This document shows, piece after piece, positions 35,469 through 45,048 of a stretch of DNA of 64,000 nt. The notes beneath the pieces are model-generated. The model was not told the origin of the DNA, did not search any database, and worked only from the letters and a program-made list of their open reading frames with translations. How positions within the stretch are numbered: position 1 is the first letter of the stretch; every line of letters begins with the position of its first letter. The stretch lies in assembly GCA_913048465.1 (NCBI GenBank), contig CAJWVO010000008.1, forward strand, positions 1-64,000, given 5' to 3'. The translations under genes were made by a program, and so were the position numbers. The stretch comes from an uncultured Nitrosomonadales bacterium. Its GTDB lineage: Bacteria > Pseudomonadota > Gammaproteobacteria > Burkholderiales > Methylophilaceae.

Positions 35469-37181
35469 TTAATTATTGAGATTATTGATTAAATTTTCAA
35501 TTTCAATTTTATCGTGAGTATTCAGGATTTTCTTGGCTTTCGATTTTAATTTTGAAAACTCAGATTCTAAGATTACTTTTTTTACTTTCAGTAAGCTAGA
35601 TGGATGCATTGAAAAATTTGTTAAACCAAGCCCAATAAGTAATTTAGTTAACTTAGGATCTCCTGCCATTTCACCACAGAGAGACACTTCGATACCTGCT
35701 TTAGTTCCTGCATCTATTACCACTTTAATTAATTTAAGAAGCGCAGGGTGGGATGAATCATACAAATGAGATACAGCATCATCTGTTCTATCAACGGCTA
35801 AAGTATATTGAATCAAGTCATTTGTACCAATTGAAAGAAAGTCTAATTGAGAAGCAAAACTTTCAGCATCAATGGCTGCTGCGGGTACTTCAATCATTCC
35901 TCCAATTAGCGTTTTGGGATTGAATTTTTTTCTTTCTGAAGTAAGTATATCTTTTGCTCGCTCAATTAATAGTTTTACTTGCCTGAGCTCGTTATCAGAA
36001 CTCAGCATTGGTATTAATATTCTAATGTCACCGTAATGTGAGGCTCTAAGTAATGCTTTAATCTGTGTGATAAAAACATCAGGCTCTGCTAAACAGAATC
36101 TTATAGCTCTTAGACCTAAAGCAGGATTCTGATTTGTATTTGGCATATGCTCAATAACTTTATCACCACCTGAATCTAGTGTTCTAATAGTGATTGTTTT
36201 ATTAGGTAACGCTTTTGTTAAGTTTCTATAAATTGTGAATTGCTCATTTTCATCGAGCATACGATGTTTATCCATAAAAATAAATTCAGTTCTAAATAAT
36301 CCAACACCCTTTGTATTATTTTCCATTACAGGTTCAATATTATTAGTATCTTCAATATTTACATATAAATTTACAGACACTTTATCAATGGTTTTTGATG
36401 TGAGTTTTTGTAGATTAAGTAATTTTTTACTTTCTAATTCATATAAGTTTTGTTTTAACTTATATTCATTTATAACTTCATCGGTTGGATCAATAATTAC
36501 GCAGCCATGGTCTCCATCAACAATTAAATTATCACCGTTTGATATCAAGTTTTTAGCATTTTGTGTTCCAACCACTGAGGGTATATTGATACTTTTAGCT
36601 AGAATAGCAGTATGAGATGTGGTTCCTCCAATATCTGTAACAAACGCAATATTGTTGCTATTTTTAAATTTAAGAGCATCTGAAGGAGAAATATCATGTG
36701 CAACGATAATTCTATTTTTATCATTAGACAATTGTCTAGATTCATGACCGATTAAATATTTAATCAATGTTTCACAGACTTGATAAATATCATTTTTTCT
36801 TTCACGAATGTAATTATTCTCAATTGAATTAAATTTATTAATGATTTCTTCCATTTGAACTTTTAATGCCCACTCAGCATTTTGCTTAGATTTTTTAATA
36901 AGTTCTAATGGATTTTTGGAAATTTTTGGGTCATTAATTATGGCTAATTGCACATCGATGAATGATCCATATTCACCCATTTTATTTTTTTTTAGCTCTT
37001 TCTTTAAACCTAATAACTCACTCTTAAGTTTTTTAATAGCTCGGTTAAAACGTTTAATTTCATTTGTAATATTTTTCTCAGTGATAGTATATGGTTCGAC
37101 CTCATTTAATGCATGAGCTAAGATATAAGCTTTACCAATTGCTACACCTGAGCTGACAGGGATACCTGAGATAATTAACAA
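35469..37181 (-). CDS. ptsI: PTS enzyme I (PtsI, nitrogen-type system)
   Basis: A 570-residue phosphotransferase taking phosphate from PEP to HPr. Active-site His190 lies in GGTTSHTAILAKS; the PEP-binding GLFRTEF, LRAIRFCL and SLCGEMAGDP segments are intact. It lacks the N-terminal GAF domain of PtsP. It starts with TTG (37181-37179) on the base after the ptsH stop, with GGGGAAA upstream as ribosome site. No sugar permease gene is near, so the system is probably regulatory. Confidence 0.95.
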   Translation of the reverse strand: MLIISGIPVSSGVAIGKAYILAHALNEVEPYTITEKNITNEIKRFNRAIKKLKSELLGLKKELKKNKMGEYGSFIDVQLAIINDPKISKNPLELIKKSKQNAEWALKVQMEEIINKFNSIENNYIRERKNDIYQVCETLIKYLIGHESRQLSNDKNRIIVAHDISPSDALKFKNSNNIAFVTDIGGTTSHTAILAKSINIPSVVGTQNAKNLISNGDNLIVDGDHGCVIIDPTDEVINEYKLKQNLYELESKKLLNLQKLTSKTIDKVSVNLYVNIEDTNNIEPVMENNTKGVGLFRTEFIFMDKHRMLDENEQFTIYRNLTKALPNKTITIRTLDSGGDKVIEHMPNTNQNPALGLRAIRFCLAEPDVFITQIKALLRASHYGDIRILIPMLSSDNELRQVKLLIERAKDILTSERKKFNPKTLIGGMIEVPAAAIDAESFASQLDFLSIGTNDLIQYTLAVDRTDDAVSHLYDSSHPALLKLIKVVIDAGTKAGIEVSLCGEMAGDPKLTKLLIGLGLTNFSMHPSSLLKVKKVILESEFSKLKSKAKKILNTHDKIEIENLINNLNN

Positions 37182-37451
37182 TTATTTCCCCTCACCAAAT
37201 AAATTATTAATTAATTTTTCTATTGACTCTAATGCTTTTTTCTCATCGACGCCGCTTATTTTGATGGTGAAAGAATCATGAATTCCAATTGATAGGAGGA
37301 GAATGTCCATCATATTTTTACAATCAATAATTTGATCATTAAAGATAATTTCAATCTTTGATTTAAACTTAGCAGCTTCAATTGATAATTTGTTTGAAGC
37401 TCTTGCGTGAAGGCCTAGTTCATTCTTGATAGTAAGATTTTTTTTTATCAT
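37182..37451 (-). CDS. ptsH: HPr phosphocarrier (nitrogen-type)
   Basis: An 89-residue phosphocarrier. Phosphorylatable His15 lies in NELGLHARASNKL. The regulatory Ser46 of classical HPr is Asn here (DCKNMMDILLLS), so HPr kinase control cannot operate at that residue, consistent with the absence of hprK nearby. Coupled to the EIIA gene upstream (ATGA) and abutting ptsI. Confidence 0.95.
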   Translation of the reverse strand: MIKKNLTIKNELGLHARASNKLSIEAAKFKSKIEIIFNDQIIDCKNMMDILLLSIGIHDSFTIKISGVDEKKALESIEKLINNLFGEGK

Positions 37452-37828
37452 AAAAAATTAATGATGGATTTGTTTCCACATTTAATAATTTCATCCAACA
37501 TGATTTGTATGTCATTTGTTTTTAATGTAACGGCTTTCATTAACATTGGCAAATTCAATCCTGATATGGCATAAACATTCTCTTGCGATGTATATTTTTT
37601 GACGATATTGCTAGAAGAGGCGCCATATAAGTCTGTAAGTATTATTATCTCGCAATCTTTATTTTTATTAACGTATATATCAAGCTCTTTTCTTGTTACA
37701 TCAATATCTGAAGAATTTAAAGAAATAATATCAATTATGTTGTTACAATTTTTTTGTAAATTCTTCTCAACACACTCAACAAGTGATTGACCAAGATTGC
37801 CATGAGTAATTAATAAAAATCTAAACAT
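37448..37828 (-). CDS. EIIA of the mannose family (stand-alone)
   Basis: A 126-residue cytosolic PTS protein. It starts MFRFLLITHGNLGQSLVE with phospho-acceptor His9, as in ManX IIA domains. Stand-alone EIIA(Man) proteins sit between rapZ and ptsH in many betaproteobacteria, with no IIB, IIC or IID partners; they act as phosphate sinks or regulators. With ptsN absent from the locus this is the only visible output of the chain. Overlaps rapZ by eight bases. Confidence 0.9.
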   Translation of the reverse strand: MFRFLLITHGNLGQSLVECVEKNLQKNCNNIIDIISLNSSDIDVTRKELDIYVNKNKDCEIIILTDLYGASSSNIVKKYTSQENVYAISGLNLPMLMKAVTLKTNDIQIMLDEIIKCGNKSIINFL

Positions 37829-38663
37829 CTAATTCTCGATGAAAAGTTGATACATGCAGATCATTATTATTATTTTTAATAATATTTGCAATTTCCTCTG
37901 TTATAAAGACTGACCTATGTCTTCCTCCTGTGCATCCAAATCCAATTGCAAGATATTTTCTTCCTTGGAGCCCATATTTTTTTATTCGTGGTCTCAAAAA
38001 AGACGAGATATCTTGAATCATTTCTTTGGTGTCTTCGAATTCTAGTAAGTATTTTTTAAGAGGCTTATCTAAACCTGTAAGGTTTTTAAGATCATCTTTA
38101 TAAAATGGGTTTGGTAATTCTCTTACATCAAAAATAAAATCAATATCTAATGGAATTGCTTTTTTAAAAGCGAAAGATGATAGGTGAATATGAAAACTTA
38201 ATTTTGAATCGATAAGATCATTTATTTTTATATTAAGTGACGTTAAATTAAGATTGCTGGTATCAATATGAATATAATCGTCCTCTATCAAACTTAAAAT
38301 TTCTTGATCTTTAACTATGGCTTCTCGTAAGCCTGTCTTATTTTTACTAAGTGGATGCTTTCTTCTGGACTCATTAAATCGTTTGATAATTTGTTCAAAA
38401 CTTGCTGTTAAAAAAATCAACTTAAATGAAATTTTTAAAAGTTTTAATTCTTCTAATATTTCTGGAAGCATTTCAATATTGAGAGATCGACTATCAATAC
38501 TTATTGCAATTGATTTGATTTGGTTATTTTCTAGATCTTGAATTGCATTGGGTAAAAGTTTGGCAGGCAGGTTATCAATACAATAAAAGTTATTATCTTC
38601 AAAAGTTCTTAGGGCATTCGTTTTACCTGCACCAGACAATCCTGTAATGATATATAAATTCAC
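37821..38663 (-). CDS. rapZ: RNase adapter protein RapZ
   Basis: A 280-residue nucleotide-binding protein. Walker A GLSGAGKT is at 8-15, and the C-terminal domain has GFGCTGGRHRSVFI. In enterics RapZ directs RNase E to GlmZ and so controls glucosamine-6-phosphate synthesis; in other bacteria the target is less clear. It starts with GTG four bases after the hpf stop. Usually hprK or ptsN lies between hpf and rapZ in betaproteobacteria; both are missing. Confidence 0.94.
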   Translation of the reverse strand: MNLYIITGLSGAGKTNALRTFEDNNFYCIDNLPAKLLPNAIQDLENNQIKSIAISIDSRSLNIEMLPEILEELKLLKISFKLIFLTASFEQIIKRFNESRRKHPLSKNKTGLREAIVKDQEILSLIEDDYIHIDTSNLNLTSLNIKINDLIDSKLSFHIHLSSFAFKKAIPLDIDFIFDVRELPNPFYKDDLKNLTGLDKPLKKYLLEFEDTKEMIQDISSFLRPRIKKYGLQGRKYLAIGFGCTGGRHRSVFITEEIANIIKNNNNDLHVSTFHRELDV

Positions 38664-38666
38664 AAT

Positions 38667-38990
38667 TTATTGGTTATGCTTTCTAACAACCCCCTCATAC
38701 TGGTGGTGATCTTTTGCCTTTTCTTTAATTTTAATAACTTGTCTATCTATTTTGTGAATCAAATCATCTATAACTTTGTACATGTCTGATCCAGATGCGT
38801 CGCTGAAGATTTCGTTATGCATAAGATGTAATTTACATTCAGCAATGTGATTATGATTTTCTGTTTTTAAAATAAACTTAACATCAGTTATATTTTCAAA
38901 ATGCCTTGTTATTTTATTAAATTTTTCATGAATTAGTGATTCAAGAGCTTCAGTAATTTCAATGTTTTGGCCTGTGATTGTAATATCCAT
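38667..38990 (-). CDS. hpf: Ribosome hibernation-promoting factor (short HPF)
   Basis: A 107-residue short HPF/YfiA-type protein (MDITITGQNIEITEALESLI) with the beta-alpha-beta-beta-beta-alpha fold implied and a basic tail. It binds the 30S decoding region in stationary phase. Its place directly after rpoN is conserved in proteobacteria. The length excludes the dimerising long form. Confidence 0.94.
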   Translation of the reverse strand: MDITITGQNIEITEALESLIHEKFNKITRHFENITDVKFILKTENHNHIAECKLHLMHNEIFSDASGSDMYKVIDDLIHKIDRQVIKIKEKAKDHHQYEGVVRKHNQ

Positions 38991-38994
38991 TTAT

Positions 38995-40263
38995 TTAAGC
39001 ACCTTTCTTTCGTTTTGAGGCAGATAATATCCCCAGTTGTTCACGATATTTGGCAACTGTTCTTCTACTGATTGTAATATTTTCTTTGTCAAGTGTTAAG
39101 AGAATTTGAGAATCAGACAATGGTTTGGCTTTATCCTCATCTCTAATAATAGCTTTAATTTTATCTAATATAGTTTTGTTCGAAGTATTGTTAACCTCAT
39201 TTATGAAAAAATATTTTAATTCAAAAATACCATGAGGCGTTTCAATGAATTTATTATTTATAATTCTACTAACGGTTGATTCATGAATCTCCAGTTCATT
39301 CGCAATTGTTTTAATATTTAAAGGAGACTTTAGAATATTTTCATTTAAAAACTCTTTATGGTGAGAGAAGATAGAATTAACAACCCTGATAATATTAATT
39401 TTTCTATAATTTAAATTCTTTATGAACCACTTTGCTTGATTGTATGAATCTTTATCATTAATCTCATCTTTTTTTAAATTAAATAATCTAAGAGAGTCAT
39501 AATTATTTTTTAGTGAAATATTAAATTTATTTCCATTATTTTTTATGATTATATCTGGGGTGATAAATTGAGATGTATCTGATGAGAGATAAGCAAGCCC
39601 AGGTTTTGGATTAAGGGACACTATAAACTCATTGCATTTAATTATGTGATCAGGTGGAAGGTCTAGATTTTTCGCAATTTTTTTGAAATTCTTATTTGCT
39701 AAGTCTACTAAATAATTTTCAATAATTTTTTTTGAGTCTAATACAACTTGATTTCGAATAAATTGATCAAGTTGAAAGATCAAACATTCTTTTAAGTTTC
39801 TGGCACCAATACCTGGAGATGAAATAGTATTTAAGTTCAAAATAAGATTCTTAATTTTTTTATTGGCATTGCCAGGATCAAGAGCTAATTCTCTAATGAA
39901 GAAATCATAATCTTCCTTCAAATAACCGTTGTCATCAATATAATCAATAATTAATCGCGCTAATACCTCATCCTCATAATCAAGTCCTAAATCAAATAAA
40001 TTATTTAATAAATAATCCTTAAGACTAAATCCATAAATATTATTTTCTGAAATATTTTCTTCATTATTTTCAATAACACTAGTGGAATAATTAAGATTAA
40101 TTTTTTCTGAATCATCAAGCTGTAAGTAAGGATTCTTGGATAAAAAGTCATTAATTAATAATTCAATTTCAATTTCATTAGATTTCAGTAAATTAACTGA
40201 TTGTTCAATATTTGGCGATAACTTAAGTGAATTTTTGAGTGTTAAATGAGCGCTTAATGCCAT
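38995..40263 (-). CDS. rpoN: RNA polymerase sigma-54 factor RpoN
   Basis: A 422-residue sigma-54, shorter than the common 470-500. Region I (1-50) is present but low in the usual Gln residues; the core-binding middle and the C-terminal DNA-binding region with a helix-turn-helix (ANELEIHESTVSRIINNK) and the RpoN box (SRRTVAKYR, about 399-407) are kept. It should still recognise -24/-12 promoters. Such promoters need an AAA+ activator; the only candidate in this window, NtrX, has lost that domain. Between lptB and hpf, as usual. Confidence 0.95.
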   Translation of the reverse strand: MALSAHLTLKNSLKLSPNIEQSVNLLKSNEIEIELLINDFLSKNPYLQLDDSEKINLNYSTSVIENNEENISENNIYGFSLKDYLLNNLFDLGLDYEDEVLARLIIDYIDDNGYLKEDYDFFIRELALDPGNANKKIKNLILNLNTISSPGIGARNLKECLIFQLDQFIRNQVVLDSKKIIENYLVDLANKNFKKIAKNLDLPPDHIIKCNEFIVSLNPKPGLAYLSSDTSQFITPDIIIKNNGNKFNISLKNNYDSLRLFNLKKDEINDKDSYNQAKWFIKNLNYRKINIIRVVNSIFSHHKEFLNENILKSPLNIKTIANELEIHESTVSRIINNKFIETPHGIFELKYFFINEVNNTSNKTILDKIKAIIRDEDKAKPLSDSQILLTLDKENITISRRTVAKYREQLGILSASKRKKGA

Positions 40264-40265
40264 AT

Positions 40266-40988
40266 TTAAAGAGAAAAATCTTGGCCTAAATAAATATTTT
40301 TTACATTTTCATTTTCTACAATTTCATTGGGTGTGCCAGAAGTAAAAATTTTACCTTGATTGACAATGTAAGCTCTATTACAAATGCCAAGTGTTTCACG
40401 AACACTGTGGTCTGTTATGAGAATCCCAATGCCTCGGGAGGATAAAAATTTAATGATTTTTTGTATATCTAAGACTGCAATTGGATCAATTCCAGCAAAT
40501 GGTTCATCAAGCAGAATGAATTTTGGATTCGTTGCAAGGCACCTTGCAATTTCAACCCTTCTTCTTTCTCCACCTGATAGAGAAATAGCAGAATTTTTTC
40601 TGATATGTTCTATGCCAAGTTCATTGAGAAGTAGATTAAGCTTTGTTTTAGTATCATCTTTATTTAATTTTCTTAACTCCAAAATGGAGATGATATTTTC
40701 TTCAACATTCATTTTTCTGAAAATGGATGGCTCTTGAGGAAGGTAGGCAAGACCTAGTTGTGAGCGAACATGAATGGGTTTTTTTGTAATATTGGTATTA
40801 TCAACTAATATTGATCCATGTTCAGGTTGAATTAAACCCACGATCATATAGAAGGATGTGGTCTTTCCAGCGCCATTAGGACCTAATAAACCAATAATTT
40901 CCCCACTAGATATTTCTAGAGAAATATCTTTAACAACATCTTTATTTTTATAACTTTTCTTTATATTTTGTATTCTTAAAGTCGTCAT
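40266..40988 (-). CDS. lptB: LPS export ABC ATPase LptB
   Basis: A 240-residue ATPase driving LPS extraction with LptF and LptG (encoded at 60-62 kb). Walker A GPNGAGKT (36-43), Q-loop (LPQEPSIF), signature [16 protein letters not shown] and Walker [13 protein letters not shown] are all present. Two bases after the rpoN start on the same strand; it follows lptA by one base. Confidence 0.98.
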   Translation of the reverse strand: MTTLRIQNIKKSYKNKDVVKDISLEISSGEIIGLLGPNGAGKTTSFYMIVGLIQPEHGSILVDNTNITKKPIHVRSQLGLAYLPQEPSIFRKMNVEENIISILELRKLNKDDTKTKLNLLLNELGIEHIRKNSAISLSGGERRRVEIARCLATNPKFILLDEPFAGIDPIAVLDIQKIIKFLSSRGIGILITDHSVRETLGICNRAYIVNQGKIFTSGTPNEIVENENVKNIYLGQDFSL

Positions 40989-40989
40989 T

Positions 40990-41499
40990 TTATTTCTTAT
41001 CAGGACGAATAATAGCCCGTGTTCTTCCCTTTTTTAATTCTTCTCCATCTTTTGTTTTAGTATTTCCTGACATTGCCTGCGCAAACTCTGAGCTTGCATC
41101 GTACATTATGTAATCACCGATAACTAAATCATTTCCTTTTTTTACACGTGCTTTGCTATACAAGTGTATCTTATCCATATTTCCATCATACTCGATCCTT
41201 AAAGCTTGTCCTTCAATGTAATCATCACTTCCTTCCATTTTTTGTTTAAAGGTTGTGGGTTTTCCTTCTGAGGTGGAGTGTTGAAAACCTTGTTTGTCTT
41301 CTCTGATAATCAATTTATCACCTCGAATAATTAATGTCCCTTGCTGTAAAATGACATCTCCAGAATAGGTGCTAATATTTTTTGAGTCATCAATTATCAA
41401 TTCATCTGAATCAATAATAATTGGCTGATCTTTGTCAGCTTTGTCAGCAAAAGAAAAGAAAGATAAAAATAATATTATGTAAATAAATTTATTTGTCAT
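40990..41499 (-). CDS. lptA: LPS transport periplasmic protein LptA
   Basis: A 169-residue periplasmic beta-jellyroll protein of the LPS bridge. It has a signal peptide ([18 protein letters not shown]), then repeated strands with [23 protein letters not shown], typical of OstA/LptA. It overlaps lptC by 11 bases and precedes lptB. Confidence 0.93.
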   Translation of the reverse strand: MTNKFIYIILFLSFFSFADKADKDQPIIIDSDELIIDDSKNISTYSGDVILQQGTLIIRGDKLIIREDKQGFQHSTSEGKPTTFKQKMEGSDDYIEGQALRIEYDGNMDKIHLYSKARVKKGNDLVIGDYIMYDASSEFAQAMSGNTKTKDGEELKKGRTRAIIRPDKK

Positions 41500-42055
41500 A
41501 ATGAACTCTCACAGAATCATATATTTTTATGATTCCAGTTTTTTTATTATAGTTAAAACCTACTCCATCAATTTCTATATTTGGCTCCTGAATAATTTTA
41601 ATTTTTTGATCCGAAGATAAAATTTCTTTATCTGGCACGATTGTGATTTCATTAGACAATAATTTCATTACTTTTTTTGATTTGGTTTCGTACCTTATCA
41701 TCTGTGCATCATCAAGCATTTTTATTTTTTCACCATTTTCATAAATAACGCCTTTGTTACTTATTAAATCTAAAACTTTTTTCTTTTCTTCAAATTTTTT
41801 AAATACTGGTTTCTTTAAAATTGATTCATCACTGTAAGAAAAATAATTCATCTGTATAGCTTCTAGAGAAAAATTTAAGTTTCCAAGATCATCTGTTTGT
41901 TTAGAGATAAAATTTTTTAAAAAATACTCTGGATTATTAGTTAATTTTTTTTCTTCAATATTCAATTCTTTTTTTACCTCATTATTAAGCCAGAATGAAA
42001 TAATTGAAATTATTACAAGAAAAATCATTGTAAAAAAAATTGAATATTTACTCAT
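41489..42055 (-). CDS. lptC: LPS export protein LptC
   Basis: A 188-residue bitopic protein: one N-terminal transmembrane helix (about 5-24) and a periplasmic jellyroll linking LptFG to LptA. Sequence is divergent, as usual for LptC, so the call leans on length, topology and position between kdsD and lptA. The kdsC gene normally found between kdsD and lptC is missing. Confidence 0.88.
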   Translation of the reverse strand: MSKYSIFFTMIFLVIISIISFWLNNEVKKELNIEEKKLTNNPEYFLKNFISKQTDDLGNLNFSLEAIQMNYFSYSDESILKKPVFKKFEEKKKVLDLISNKGVIYENGEKIKMLDDAQMIRYETKSKKVMKLLSNEITIVPDKEILSSDQKIKIIQEPNIEIDGVGFNYNKKTGIIKIYDSVRVHYDK

Positions 42056-42058
42056 TAA

Positions 42059-43030
42059 TTAAATGACTTTATTTATCAATAAATCTTGGAAATTAATTAC
42101 ACCTACAAGATTATCTCTGTTATCAACAACAACTAAACTGGATATTTTATTTTTTTCCATTAATTCTGCTGCAGATGTTGCTAAATTATGCTCATTAATA
42201 AAAAAAGGATTAGTACTCATCCACTTTGAAATTTCATCTGAAATAGATGCTTCTTGCAAAATTGATCTTCTCAGATCTCCATCAGTAAAGATACCTAAAT
42301 ATTTTAATTTATCAGCCACAACGGCATAACCTACTTTTTTTTCTGTGATTAATTTAATAGTTTGTTTTAGACTATCACCGGGATTAACAACAGGTACTTC
42401 ATTAACACTTCTCATAACCTCTTTAATTTTTATAAATTTATTTTTTCCTAAAGCACCACCAGGGTGGGATTTTAAAAAATCTTCAGCTGTGAAACCTTTT
42501 AATTGGAGTAAGGAAATAGCAATTGCATCTCCAATGGCTAACATAAGTGCTGAACTTGCGGTAGGAGCCAAACCTAAAGGACATGCCTCGGTGGATACCT
42601 TTGAAGAAATATGGTGATCAGCATATTTGGCAATTTCAGATTTTTCATTACTAGTAATAGCAACTATTGACGCTCCTATTCTTTTTATACTTGGAATGAG
42701 GTTATAGATTTCATCGCTTTCACCAGAATTTGATAAAAAAATAACAATATCATCATGAGTTATCATCCCGAGGTCGCCATGACTTGCTTCACCTGGGTGC
42801 ATAAAAAATGCAGGAGATCCTGTGCTAGACAAAGTTGAGGCAATTTTGCCTGCTATATGACCAGACTTACCCATTCCGCTTAAGATGATTCGTCCACTAC
42901 ATTCGCTTAGTTTAATAATTATGTCGGCAAAATTTTCATCGATGAATTTTTGAGCATTATTGATTTCTATTGATTCAATTTCTAAGACTTTTTTTGCAGA
43001 GTCGGTGATTATTTGTTTTATATCATTCAT
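42059..43030 (-). CDS. kdsD: Arabinose-5-phosphate isomerase KdsD
   Basis: A 323-residue cytosolic enzyme making arabinose-5-phosphate for Kdo. An N-terminal SIS domain (SGMGKSGHIAGKIAST, HPGEASHGDLGM, and CPLGLAPTASS) is followed by two CBS domains (about 205-323). First gene of the minus-strand kdsD-lptC-lptA-lptB-rpoN run. The ATG at 43030 is used; an alternative ATG lies at 43026. Confidence 0.96.
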   Translation of the reverse strand: MNDIKQIITDSAKKVLEIESIEINNAQKFIDENFADIIIKLSECSGRIILSGMGKSGHIAGKIASTLSSTGSPAFFMHPGEASHGDLGMITHDDIVIFLSNSGESDEIYNLIPSIKRIGASIVAITSNEKSEIAKYADHHISSKVSTEACPLGLAPTASSALMLAIGDAIAISLLQLKGFTAEDFLKSHPGGALGKNKFIKIKEVMRSVNEVPVVNPGDSLKQTIKLITEKKVGYAVVADKLKYLGIFTDGDLRRSILQEASISDEISKWMSTNPFFINEHNLATSAAELMEKNKISSLVVVDNRDNLVGVINFQDLLINKVI

Positions 43031-43077
43031 AATTATCTTTATTATAGTTAATTAAATCTTAAATATAAATTTATTAA

Positions 43078-45048
43078 ATGTATTCATCTATAGAATTAAT
43101 AATCCTTCTTCTGTTTTGTTCTGTTGGGCTGGTTGCACTTTTAAGAAATGCAAAGCTTCCACCTATGATTGCTTACTTCCTTGTCGGCCTGATATTAGGA
43201 CCTAGTGGATTGGCAGTTTTAACTGATTCGGAATCGAACCGTCATCTAGCGGAATTTGGAATCGTTTTCTTAATGTTCACTATTGGTCTTGAGTTTAGTT
43301 TACCCACACTAAACTCGATGAGAAAGATTCTTTTTGGTGTAGGTTTAACTCAAGTTGGAATTACGCTTTTGATATCAACTATGCTAGCAATGTTTGTTGG
43401 ATTGAGCCTTATTGATGGTTTTGTTGTAGGAGCAGCTGTTACTATGTCCTCAACTGCAATCGTCTCAAAAATTCTTATGGAGAGATTGGATTTAAATACC
43501 AGGCACGGAAAATTATCGATAGGAATTTTGTTATTTCAGGACTTAGCCGTTATCCCCGTTTTAATTTTAATCTCAACGCTTGCAAATCCAAATTTTGATC
43601 TATTTCAATCATTTTCTATAGTTCTAATCAAAGCAACAATTCTTTTTGTGATTGTTTTCTGGGTTGGAAAACCAATTCTAAATTGGTGGTTTGGAATCAT
43701 CGCGAGGCAAAAATCAAGTGAGCTTTTTGTTTTGAATGTTCTTATGGTCACACTTATATTTGCTTATGTAACGGATTATTTTGGACTTTCCTTTGCATTA
43801 GGTGCTTTCGTGGCAGGGATGCTCATTTCAGAAACACACTATAGATTTCAAGTTGAATCAGATATAGCTCCATTCAGAGATATTTTACTAGGATTATTTT
43901 TTATCACTATTGGAATGATGCTAAATTTAAATCTGCTTTTTTCAAATATTTTGTTGATTTTAAGCTTTTTATTAATCCTTATCTTATTCAAGTCAACACT
44001 TATTGCTCTTTTAATTAAAATTTTTGGTTATGAGACAGGTGTTGGGATAAGGACCGGAGTCATTTTAGCCCATGCTGGAGAATTTAGCTTTGTTATTCTG
44101 GCCCTGGCACAACAAGAGAGAATACTTAATGATTTTGTTTCTCAGGTTGTGCTTGCAGTGGCTTTGCTTTCAATGCTTCTTGCACCATTTATTATTCAAT
44201 TTAACGGAAGAATTGCTAGAAAATTATCTAAAACCTATTTAAAAAATAGTCAGGATAATATAAATAATATTGAAGAGCTCGGACATAAATTCAATGATCA
44301 TGTAATTTTGTGTGGATTTGGAAGAAGCGGACAATACTTATCAAGATTTCTTTCCGAGGAAAACATCCCATATATTGCAGTTGATATAGATATGACAAGA
44401 GTAAATGATGCTGCTACAGCAGGTGAAAATGTAGTCTATGGTGATGCCAGTAGATTGGAGGTTCTTAAAGCAGCTGGTATTGATAGCGCTAAGGGGTTAA
44501 TAGTGACTTACGCAGACGACAGGGCTTCTGAGAAAGTTTTAACAGTTGTTAGAAGTTACAATAAAGATATTCCTGTGATTGTAAGAACATTGGATGAAAG
44601 CGGCCTAGAAAAAATAAGAGCCGCTGGGGCAAATGAGGTTGTTCCAGAAGTTCTTGAGGGAAGTTTGATGTTGGCGTCACATGCGTTAGTAATTTTTGAT
44701 GTTCCTCTGTCAAGAGTAATTAAAAAAATAAGAGAATTTCGTGAATCAAAATATAAGATTTTTAAGGGCTATTTTAAGGGCATCTCTGATGAAAAGGATG
44801 ATTTAATAAATCAACACCAACTTCACTCAATTGAGATAAAGAATAAAAGTTTTCTTAATGGAAAACTATTGTCTGATATTCCTCTTGAAGAGTATGGTAT
44901 CTCTATTCATCATCTAAGAAGACCTAATATGCTTGAAGATATAGAACCAAGAGATGATTTGAGATTAAATACAGGTGATGTTGTAGTGGTCTTAGGCCAT
45001 TTTGAAGAAATAAGATTATTTGAAAATTATTCTTTAAATGGAAAATAA
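43078..45048 (+). CDS. Kef-type K+/H+ antiporter (CPA2) with TrkA domains
   Basis: A 656-residue inner-membrane transporter. About 12-13 helices (1-385) form the Na/H-exchanger fold; then a RCK/TrkA-N NAD-binding domain (HVILCGFGRSGQYL, about 415-530) and a TrkA-C domain (about 570-650). The family exports K+ under electrophile or pH stress. It is related to KefB/KefC and to the YbaL-type antiporters; I cannot assign which. Divergent from kdsD. Confidence 0.9.
   Translation: MYSSIELIILLLFCSVGLVALLRNAKLPPMIAYFLVGLILGPSGLAVLTDSESNRHLAEFGIVFLMFTIGLEFSLPTLNSMRKILFGVGLTQVGITLLISTMLAMFVGLSLIDGFVVGAAVTMSSTAIVSKILMERLDLNTRHGKLSIGILLFQDLAVIPVLILISTLANPNFDLFQSFSIVLIKATILFVIVFWVGKPILNWWFGIIARQKSSELFVLNVLMVTLIFAYVTDYFGLSFALGAFVAGMLISETHYRFQVESDIAPFRDILLGLFFITIGMMLNLNLLFSNILLILSFLLILILFKSTLIALLIKIFGYETGVGIRTGVILAHAGEFSFVILALAQQERILNDFVSQVVLAVALLSMLLAPFIIQFNGRIARKLSKTYLKNSQDNINNIEELGHKFNDHVILCGFGRSGQYLSRFLSEENIPYIAVDIDMTRVNDAATAGENVVYGDASRLEVLKAAGIDSAKGLIVTYADDRASEKVLTVVRSYNKDIPVIVRTLDESGLEKIRAAGANEVVPEVLEGSLMLASHALVIFDVPLSRVIKKIREFRESKYKIFKGYFKGISDEKDDLINQHQLHSIEIKNKSFLNGKLLSDIPLEEYGISIHHLRRPNMLEDIEPRDDLRLNTGDVVVVLGHFEEIRLFENYSLNGK

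Noticed and set aside
36235-36615. A 126-codon open frame on the plus strand inside ptsI
   Set aside because: It is antisense to conserved PtsI motifs, has no ribosome site and no recognisable family; a shadow of ptsI.
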